From: K189A clade bacterium
GTDB lineage: Bacteria; Pseudomonadota; Gammaproteobacteria; Pseudomonadales; Azotimanducaceae
Direction: 5' to 3'
Length of the DNA: 11,268 nucleotides
Assembly: GCA_007571095.1 (NCBI GenBank)
Contig: RKSB01000071.1
Location: 1 to 11,268 of the forward strand
The translations under genes and the position numbers were made by a program. Positions 5,551 to 11,268 of the stretch are shown here, in pieces. The notes beneath the pieces were generated by a model, which saw nothing but the letters and a program-made list of their open reading frames with translations, did no database searches and was not told the DNA's origin. Each line of letters begins with the position of its first letter. Position 1 is the stretch's first letter.

Positions 5551-7052
5551 ACCAGAATCAGAAAACCCAGCAGGAAGTAAAGAATGCCGGCCAGAAAGGC
5601 GGCGATCAGTGCCAGCGGAAACTGGGTATTGACATGACTCATCAAATCCGAGCCGGTGGCCATGGCTGACAGAATGGTGGTGTCGGAAATAGGTGAACAC
5701 TGGTCGCCAAAGACTGCACCTCCCAGAATGGCTGCAAAGGTCAGCACCAGAAAGTTGACATCAGGTGACAGTGCCAGTGCCAGCGGCAGGGCGATAGGAA
5801 AGATGATGGCGTAGGTGCCAAACGAAGTGCCGATGGAGAAGGAAATAATCATGCAGACCAACAGAAGCAGGCTTGGCAGGATGTAGGGAATAGCCTGTAG
5901 CCAGGGAGTGGCATACTCGACTACATAGGCGGCGGCTCCGACCTGAGCGGATACAGACCCCAGAGTGACGGCAAGGCCAAGTATGACTGCCCCCAGAGTT
6001 ACTCCCTTGATACCTGCAATCAGGCCATCGAAGGTGTCCTTGACAGACAGACCCCTGACAAGGGTCAGCACCATTGCAGTCACCAATGCCATGGCAAAGC
6101 CCTCGAACACCCAGGGGTTGCCGGTGAGTATCCACGGAGCTATGCAGAAGCCGAGCAACACCAGCAGCGGCAGAAGAAAGTCGACCGACGAGGGTTTGTA
6201 GTATGAGGGTACGTTTTCCTGGCTGAGTTCTGGTGCCGCCAGGCTGACTGCATTGGGTGCAAGCCACTGTCCGGTTTCCTGAGCCCTTCTCATGGCCGAG
6301 CGCATCGGAGTACCGAACAGGGGCAGACGGTCCATTGAGAAAAAGAAGGTCATCAAGACTGCAAAGATGGCGTAAAAATTGAAAGGTATCGCCGAGTAAA
6401 ACAGGCTCACGGCAGCCTGTTCGGTGGGGATGACCGAAGCCAGCGAGGGTACCACGATAAGCAGACCGGCAATGTAGAGTGGCCAGCCGTTGAAGGGAAT
6501 GATGGTGGCAATCGGCGAGGCGGTGGAGTCAACCACATAGGCGAGTTCCTCGCTGGCCACCTTGTGCTTCTGAACCGCCGACCGGACGGTGGTACCTGTG
6601 AGTACTGTGCTCGTGGTGCCGCCCTGATGAAAAATGCAACCCATGACCCAGGCAAACATCTTGGCGGATCGTCTGGATCGTATGAACAGTTTGGAGGCGG
6701 TGTTGGCAAATTGTCTGGCCCCGCCGTTTTTGCTCCAGATGCCCAGTAACCCGCCCAGAGCCCAGAAATAAATCACCAGAAGTTTGGCAAAATTCTCGCT
6801 TGCGATACTGGGAATCAGGAAGGCATCAATCAGGTTGAGTGAGTGAATGATCAGGCCGCCCGAGGCAATCCCCAACAGCAGGGCGAGTAGCACGTTTCGA
6901 GTCGCAAAACACATGAGAATGGTGACTCCGGCCGGCACCAGCGACCAGTAGCCATAGTGGTTACCAACGGCTTTTGGCTCAGACACCCAGATGTAAAAGC
7001 CGCCGACGAGCAACAACAGGAGTGCGAGAATACGGAGAAGGCGAAAAATCAT
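5547..7052 (-). CDS. NhaC-family Na+/H+ antiporter
   Basis: A 501-residue polytopic inner-membrane protein with about eleven to twelve hydrophobic segments, matching the NhaC antiporter family (Na_H_antiporter domain), which exchanges Na+ for H+ or related substrates. Family hallmarks are the SLVPAGVTILMCFATRNVLLALLLG-like entrance (about 38-60, cited in pieces: SLVPAGVTI, TRNVLLALLLG), the GTSFGTYAIIFP motif, and GAVFGDQCSPISDTTILSA near residues 445-463 with charged D residues inside a membrane region. ATG at 7052 is chosen because AGAAGGA (complement of 7061-7067) sits eight bases upstream; a TTG one codon earlier is the alternative. It is convergent to miaB with a 4-base overlap and divergent from ybeZ. 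Codon use looks like that of its neighbours, so recent transfer is not evident. Malate/lactate-type NhaC relatives exist, so the substrate is not certain. Confidence 0.85.
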   Translation of the reverse strand: MIFRLLRILALLLLLVGGFYIWVSEPKAVGNHYGYWSLVPAGVTILMCFATRNVLLALLLGIASGGLIIHSLNLIDAFLIPSIASENFAKLLVIYFWALGGLLGIWSKNGGARQFANTASKLFIRSRRSAKMFAWVMGCIFHQGGTTSTVLTGTTVRSAVQKHKVASEELAYVVDSTASPIATIIPFNGWPLYIAGLLIVVPSLASVIPTEQAAVSLFYSAIPFNFYAIFAVLMTFFFSMDRLPLFGTPMRSAMRRAQETGQWLAPNAVSLAAPELSQENVPSYYKPSSVDFLLPLLVLLGFCIAPWILTGNPWVFEGFAMALVTAMVLTLVRGLSVKDTFDGLIAGIKGVTLGAVILGLAVTLGSVSAQVGAAAYVVEYATPWLQAIPYILPSLLLLVCMIISFSIGTSFGTYAIIFPIALPLALALSPDVNFLVLTFAAILGGAVFGDQCSPISDTTILSAMATGSDLMSHVNTQFPLALIAAFLAGILYFLLGFLILV

Positions 7053-7146
7053 CAATCTGTTCCTTCTGGTCAGCCAGTATTCAGCCAGGAAGCCATGATC
7101 AGATCTGCGTACATACGCCCCGAGAGATTAGAAGAGACCAGAGTTG

Positions 7147-7176
7147 TTGAACTTGGTTCAAGCTTGTTGGTATGCT
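7147..7176 (+). promoter_or_regulatory. Candidate ybeZ-operon promoter with overlapping inverted repeat
   Basis: TTGAAC (7147-7152) and TATGCT (7171-7176) are spaced by 18 bases, each matching four of six consensus positions, and TGG directly before the second box provides a TGn extension. The -35 box is half of a perfect 6-3-6 inverted repeat, TTGAAC-TTG-GTTCAA (7147-7161), which could be an operator. It lies in the divergent gap shared with the antiporter gene. Confidence 0.4.
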
Positions 7177-7283
7177 AGACATCAGCTAATCACCTGAGGT
7201 TGGATATTGTCAACCATAACGTCAACTCCTGTCCAGCACAGTTCTGATTTTTTATCTGATTTTTCAAAGGCTGGTGGAGTAAT

Positions 7284-7340
7284 TTGACCGACATTCTGCT
7301 CGATTCGGTTCCGACAGAACCCCTTCGGAGTTGTACTTGA
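7284..7340 (+). CDS. Possible 18-codon leader peptide ahead of ybeZ
   Basis: A TTG at 7284 is preceded, four bases away, by GGTGGAG (7273-7279), the best ribosome site in the gap. The frame reads MTDILLDSVPTEPLRSCT and stops at TGA 7338-7340. That stop overlaps the TTG start of ybeZ (7337-7339) as TTGA, an arrangement that favours termination-reinitiation coupling. It could instead be the true N-terminus of YbeZ separated by a frameshift. No homology is recognised. Confidence 0.3.
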   Translation: MTDILLDSVPTEPLRSCT

Positions 7341-8329
7341 ACGAGTACTCCTCTCGTGTGGTGGCCTTGAAGCCGGAGAATATAGATCGACTGGCTGTAT
7401 TGTCAGGTCCTCTGGACAGCAACTTCAAGCAGATAGAAGACTATCTGGATGTTTGCATCGAACCCAGAGGCGGCAACTGTTTTCAGATATCAGGGCCTCC
7501 GCTGGCCGTACAAAGGACGAGCCGGCTGCTGAAGTATCTGTATCGGGAAGTCGGCAATGGTACCGGCCTGACTCCACACTATATTCACCTGGCACTCCAG
7601 CAGGCACACCTCGAACAACTCGGCGAATTCGGTGACGATCGGCATCAGTCTGTTCACACGAAAAAGAGGGGCTTGAAGACTCGGGGTGCGGGTCAGTACG
7701 CCTATATCGAAGCCATTCGCCGCCACGATATCAACTTCGCCATAGGCCCGTCCGGCACCGGTAAAACGCATCTGGCGGTGGCCTGTGCGGTCGAGGCCCT
7801 GGAAAATCGGAGAGTCGAGAGGATTTTGCTGGTTCGGCCAGCGGTTGAGGCAGGCGAGAAGCTGGGATTTCTGCCGGGTGACCTGTCGCAGAAAGTAGAC
7901 CCCTACCTGCGGCCGATGCATGACTCCCTGCTGGAACTGATGGACTCAGGCAAGGTAAACAGACTGATCGACAGGCGGGTTATCGAAGCCATGCCCCTTG
8001 CCTATATGCGAGGCCGAACACTGAACAAGGCCTTTGTCATTCTCGACGAAGCACAAAACACCTCCGCCGAGCAGATGAAGATGTTCCTGACTCGAATTGG
8101 TTTCGGCACCACCGTGGTGATCACCGGAGACATTACCCAGACCGATTTGCCCAAGGGTCAGCGCAGCGGCCTCAGGCAGGCTCTACGCATATTATCCGGC
8201 GTGAAGGGCATCAGCTTCACGCATCTGACTGCTCAGGATATCGTTCGTCACGCTCTGGTCAAGGAAATTGTTCAGGCCTATGATCGCTTTGAGCGACAGG
8301 AACATTTAACCAATGGCTCTCGAGCTTGA
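7337..8329 (+). CDS. ybeZ: PhoH-like ATPase YbeZ
   Basis: A 330-residue P-loop ATPase of the PhoH family. Its partner YbeY and RNA-related context place it in ribosome and RNA metabolism; PhoH-like proteins have helicase-like cores. Walker A is GPSGTGKT at 137-144 and Walker B is VILDEAQN at 234-241, followed by VVITGDITQTDLP. An N-terminal domain covers roughly residues 1-85, with a conserved SGPLDSNFKQIE-type segment near the start. TTG at 7337 is chosen because the resulting N-terminus matches the E. coli YbeZ length and GGAG (7327-7330) is six bases upstream; a TTG at 7331 directly abuts that site and is less likely. The 3' end overlaps ybeY by 17 bases, indicating a tight operon. Confidence 0.93.
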   Translation: MNEYSSRVVALKPENIDRLAVLSGPLDSNFKQIEDYLDVCIEPRGGNCFQISGPPLAVQRTSRLLKYLYREVGNGTGLTPHYIHLALQQAHLEQLGEFGDDRHQSVHTKKRGLKTRGAGQYAYIEAIRRHDINFAIGPSGTGKTHLAVACAVEALENRRVERILLVRPAVEAGEKLGFLPGDLSQKVDPYLRPMHDSLLELMDSGKVNRLIDRRVIEAMPLAYMRGRTLNKAFVILDEAQNTSAEQMKMFLTRIGFGTTVVITGDITQTDLPKGQRSGLRQALRILSGVKGISFTHLTAQDIVRHALVKEIVQAYDRFERQEHLTNGSRA

Positions 8330-8873
8330 TGTTCAAGCCATCTGGCCGGGACCCGCTCCGCGTCTTGAGTGTTTTCGACTCTGGACGCAGTTGGCCCTGG
8401 AGAGAGGTGGTGCCAACATGACTCTTCGGCAGGCAGTATGCATTCGCATTGAAGATCTCATCGGTGCCAGCCTTTTGAACGAAAGTTACCGGCACAAGGC
8501 CGGCCCGACCAATGTACTGGCTTTTGCCTACGAGCCGATTCACCCAACCATCTCAGGCGAAGCCGATCACATGGCTGACCTGATGATATGCGGCCCTCTG
8601 GTCTGGTCCGAAGCTCTGCTTGGGCGCAAGAAGGTTCGTGAGCACTGGGCCTTGTTGACGGTTCACGGAGTGTTGCATACCCTCGGGTTTGACCATCAGC
8701 TGGACGAGGACGAGAGAAAAATGACTCGTCTGGAAAACGACATTCTGGCCGAACTCAACATGTCGCCGCCTCATCCATTCGCTGCTTGCCGAAGCACACA
8801 TTCTGCGGTCAGCCCTGCCGGAGCCCGCAAGGCCGAAATGAAAAACCCTCGCCTACAAGGTGCTCTTGAGTAG
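8313..8873 (+). CDS. ybeY: rRNA maturation endoribonuclease YbeY
   Basis: YbeY is a zinc-dependent single-strand endoribonuclease acting in 16S rRNA 3'-end maturation and in 70S ribosome quality control. The zinc motif is HGVLHTLGFDH with H118, H122 and H128. The upstream signature LNESYRHKAGPTNVLAF (55-71) includes R60, the equivalent of the functionally important R59 of E. coli. The ATG at 8313 lies inside the 3' end of ybeZ, with CAGGA ten bases upstream. The protein has 186 residues against about 155 for E. coli. The excess is a tail of about 30 residues after the usual LENDILAEL...PPHPF end, rich in A, S and R and of no recognised function. The active site appears intact. ybeX starts nine bases after the stop. 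Confidence 0.95.
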   Translation: MALELDVQAIWPGPAPRLECFRLWTQLALERGGANMTLRQAVCIRIEDLIGASLLNESYRHKAGPTNVLAFAYEPIHPTISGEADHMADLMICGPLVWSEALLGRKKVREHWALLTVHGVLHTLGFDHQLDEDERKMTRLENDILAELNMSPPHPFAACRSTHSAVSPAGARKAEMKNPRLQGALE

Positions 8874-8882
8874 ACTGGTCTG

Positions 8883-9770
8883 ATGAAAGGAGCGGGCAAG
8901 GATGCCCCTGGCAAGTCATGGTTCTTTCGGTTGGCGAAAGCATTTGATCTGAAGGCCCCTCCGGCCAATGCACCGGAGCTTCGGCGCATGCTCAGTCAGG
9001 CGGCGGAACAAGGCGTTCTCGATCAAAAGATTCTGCCTCTGCTGGAGGGCGTGCTTTCGGTCAGGGACATGCGAGTCAAAGAGATCATGATGCCGCTGTC
9101 ACAGGTGGTCTGTATCTCCATTCGGGCCGATATTCATGAGTTGTTGAGTCAGGTCATCGAATCCGGTCATTCGCGCTTTCCGGTTGTGGGTGAAGCCGAG
9201 GACGATATTCGGGGTATTCTGCATGCCAAGGATCTGCTGCCTCTGGCCTTGAATGGCGGTCAATCTGATTTCAACATTCGACACAAGATTCGACCCGCCT
9301 ACCGAGTCCCTGAAACCATGCAGCTGGACTCTCTGTTGCAAGTGTTCAGGGCGACTCACAACCACATGGCGGTGGTGATTGACGAGTATGCCAAAATGGT
9401 TGGAGTGACCACCATTGAGGATGTGCTCGAACAGATAGTCGGCGAAATTGCCGACGAATACGACACAGACGAGGACGACTCCATCAAGCCTCTGGATGCA
9501 TGCAATTTCATCGTCAAATCGACCGCCTCCATCGGCGAGTTCAACGAGTTTTTCAAAACCGAATGCGCTTCTGCTGAACACGAGACCATAGGCGGTGTGG
9601 TTTTGCACTCGTTTGGCCGAATGCCGAAGCGAGGAGAGTCCATTGAACTGGAAAACATGAAGGTGTCGGTACTCAGGGCCGACAGCCGGCGGCTTCACCT
9701 GCTACAGATAACTCTGGGCAAACCGCTGGCTGACTCGGTGGAGTCGACACACCTTTCCTCCAACGACTGA
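8883..9770 (+). CDS. ybeX: CBS-pair / CorC_HlyC domain protein YbeX (CorC)
   Basis: A 295-residue soluble protein. An N-terminal segment with the family's LLEGVLSVRDMRVKEIMMP motif (53-71) leads into two CBS domains (about 68-125 and 136-193), followed by a CorC_HlyC domain (about 205-278). CBS pairs bind adenosyl ligands. CorC was named for a link to Mg2+/Co2+ efflux, and YbeX has more recently been tied to ribosome metabolism together with YbeY and YbeZ. There is no membrane segment, so this is not the long CNNM-type transporter. In CBS2 the usual VIDEYGG reads VIDEYAK (165-171), a small departure. The ribosome site is weak and the gene starts nine bases after ybeY, so coupling is likely. 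Confidence 0.93.
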   Translation: MKGAGKDAPGKSWFFRLAKAFDLKAPPANAPELRRMLSQAAEQGVLDQKILPLLEGVLSVRDMRVKEIMMPLSQVVCISIRADIHELLSQVIESGHSRFPVVGEAEDDIRGILHAKDLLPLALNGGQSDFNIRHKIRPAYRVPETMQLDSLLQVFRATHNHMAVVIDEYAKMVGVTTIEDVLEQIVGEIADEYDTDEDDSIKPLDACNFIVKSTASIGEFNEFFKTECASAEHETIGGVVLHSFGRMPKRGESIELENMKVSVLRADSRRLHLLQITLGKPLADSVESTHLSSND

Positions 9771-9838
9771 TTCTTCGGCGTGCAGTCGAAAGCCAAGGTC
9801 CTTAAACTCGTAAAACTCTGGCCTCTTCTCGACACCAC

Positions 9839-11268
9839 ATGGAGTTTTCGGCCGACAACCGCATTGTCACGCTGATTCTGCTGCTATTGTCCGCACTCAT
9901 GGCGGCCCTTTACCCGCCGGGCAACCAGTTGGGCTTGCTTGGCCTGGTGGCTTACGCACCATTGCTGGTGGTACTCGAACGAGGCCTGGTCAAGCCGAAT
10001 TCCCGATGGCCTCGAAAGCTGTTGTTTGCCTGGCTGTGTATTATGCCTGTCGGCTTTGCCCAGGCCGCCTGGGGCATGGACTGGATAGCCTCCAGTATTC
10101 ATGTCTTCGGGGGCGTAGCTCCGGCCTTTGCCCGGTTGCTGGCAGGTGCAGGCTACGGCCTCGAAATCGCTTTTCTGCTGTTTATCGGTTTTGCCCTGCC
10201 GCTGTTTTTTCTGCGCCGCAGCAGTAGCTGGAGCCTGGCCTTCAGAACCTGCTGGATGCTGCTTGTTGACGGGTATTATCCTCGGCTGGTGCCCTGGTCT
10301 CTGGGCAGTGCAACCTTATCCGAAGTGGCCTGGCTTCAGCAGGCCGCTGATCTGGTCGGTGCCTGGGGTCTCGGCCTGCTGGTGGTTTCAGCCAATCTGG
10401 TAGTTGCTCGACTCCTGTACATCTACCTCTTTCGTTCGAGAGTCGAGTTGAGGGCTCTGGTTCTGTATTCGATTCACTGGCCGCTACTGGTCATTCTGCT
10501 GGTCGCCTACGGCATCTGGCAACAGCAGCCCTCGCCGATACTCGCCGACGGCAAGCGGCTTGGTATTGTGGCTGTTCAACCCAACTTCTCGCTGGCTGCG
10601 CTGGCATCAAACCCTGAGTTGACGCCTTCTGGCCGTCAATTCAACCTGACCACCCTGCTGAATGACTCGGCGAAAGGCCTGAGTCGTCTGCCCGACAGGG
10701 GCCATCCTCGGCTGGTTATCTGGCCGGAAACTGCCTTTCCCTGGCGGTTCTTTCAGTCTCTGGAAATCGCCGAAGAGGTAAAACGTTTTGCTCGCCTGTA
10801 TAACACGGCCATCATTCTGGCCAGCACCGAGCAAAGACCTTCTTTCGACGGGCAAAAGTATTTTGGGCTGGCGATAGCGATCAACAATCAAGGCAAACTG
10901 ATAGGCCGTTACCAGAAGATCACCCTGATGCCCTTTGGCGAATACATTCCGGGCAGCCAGCTGATTCCCGGGCTTTCGACGCTTGTCAACAGGCTGTGGC
11001 CGATTATTTCCGAGTTTGAGCGGGGTAGTGAATACAAGGTTTTTGAACTGGCCGAGGGCTATGTTGTTGCCGCCAACGTCTGCTTTGATGCGACAGTGCC
11101 CGATATCTCCCGGCGCATGGCGAATAACGGAGCCTCGCTGATCGTCAATTTATCCAATCTGGCCTGGTTTGGTTACAGCAAGGCATCCAGTCAACTGGCC
11201 ATGACCAACCGCTGGCGAGCGATCGAAAACAGAGTGCCTGTACTTATGAGTTCGCTGAATGGCGAAAC
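9839..11268 (+). CDS. lnt: Apolipoprotein N-acyltransferase, 3' end cut by window
   Basis: Lnt transfers an acyl chain from phospholipid to the N-terminal cysteine of diacylated lipoproteins in the inner membrane. About 476 codons are present of roughly 510 expected. The N-terminal half is hydrophobic, with several membrane segments and a SIHVFGG motif. The C-terminal nitrilase-like domain begins near residue 240 (GIVAVQPN). The triad is E297 (WPETAFP), K360 (GRYQK) and C415 (NVCFD), and the essential glutamate of PFGEYIP is E368. After the nucleophile the residues are F416 and D417, where E. coli has Y388 and E389, and the usual SNDAWFG reads SNLAWFG. These are unusual but conservative near the cysteine. 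ATG 9839 is the first start after an in-frame stop at 9803; no Shine-Dalgarno sequence is seen, and 68 bases separate it from ybeX. Confidence 0.93.
   Translation, partial: MEFSADNRIVTLILLLLSALMAALYPPGNQLGLLGLVAYAPLLVVLERGLVKPNSRWPRKLLFAWLCIMPVGFAQAAWGMDWIASSIHVFGGVAPAFARLLAGAGYGLEIAFLLFIGFALPLFFLRRSSSWSLAFRTCWMLLVDGYYPRLVPWSLGSATLSEVAWLQQAADLVGAWGLGLLVVSANLVVARLLYIYLFRSRVELRALVLYSIHWPLLVILLVAYGIWQQQPSPILADGKRLGIVAVQPNFSLAALASNPELTPSGRQFNLTTLLNDSAKGLSRLPDRGHPRLVIWPETAFPWRFFQSLEIAEEVKRFARLYNTAIILASTEQRPSFDGQKYFGLAIAINNQGKLIGRYQKITLMPFGEYIPGSQLIPGLSTLVNRLWPIISEFERGSEYKVFELAEGYVVAANVCFDATVPDISRRMANNGASLIVNLSNLAWFGYSKASSQLAMTNRWRAIENRVPVLMSSLNGE

Noticed and set aside
8781..8850. Frameshift in the 3' part of ybeY
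   Set aside because: The alternative frame gives a readable stretch, but it does not restore a known family ending, so an extended C-terminus is the simpler reading.

Overview
The window reads as a chromosomal segment of a gammaproteobacterium, probably aquatic and with a moderately GC-rich genome. The main evidence is the run ybeZ–ybeY–ybeX–lnt with miaB nearby, a set that sits together in many gammaproteobacteria, and a DUF1820 gene, a family typical of that class. I see no rRNA, tRNA, CRISPR array, transposase or phage gene. Species and genus cannot be named from the sequence alone.

Layout, left to right. (1) 59-1060 (-): an ArsS-type radical SAM enzyme of organoarsenical synthesis. (2) 1328-2131 (+): a membrane di-iron fatty acid hydroxylase / sterol desaturase family protein. 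It is divergent from arsS, has an extended -10 promoter in front and an intrinsic terminator behind. (3) 2440-3663 and 3680-4024 (-): a two-gene unit, DUF1820 followed by an NAD(P)H:ferredoxin/rubredoxin reductase-type flavoprotein. (4) 4207-5550 (+): miaB, divergent from the DUF1820 unit. (5) 5547-7052 (-): an NhaC-family Na+/H+ antiporter that meets miaB tail to tail, both stop codons lying in one CTAG. (6) 7337-11268 (+): ybeZ (PhoH-like ATPase), ybeY (rRNA-maturation endoribonuclease), ybeX/corC (CBS-CorC protein) and lnt (apolipoprotein N-acyltransferase, cut by the window end).

How the genes fit together. miaB modifies tRNA, ybeZ and ybeY act in rRNA and ribosome quality control, ybeX is a CBS-domain partner of this group, and lnt finishes lipoprotein acylation. 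Here the antiporter, in opposite orientation, separates miaB from ybeZ. The reductase-type flavoprotein and the di-iron hydroxylase are convergent neighbours, and the first could supply electrons to the second; this is inference, as no ferredoxin or rubredoxin gene is in the window.

No clearly new multi-gene system is visible. The least ordinary signals are regulatory. The DUF1820 leader holds three alternating CGAGTC/GACTCG segments that can form mutually exclusive hairpins, together with two tiny chained reading frames ending two bases before the gene. A similar mini-frame with a good ribosome site overlaps the TTG start of ybeZ in a TTGA. Lnt also carries unusual residues beside its catalytic cysteine.
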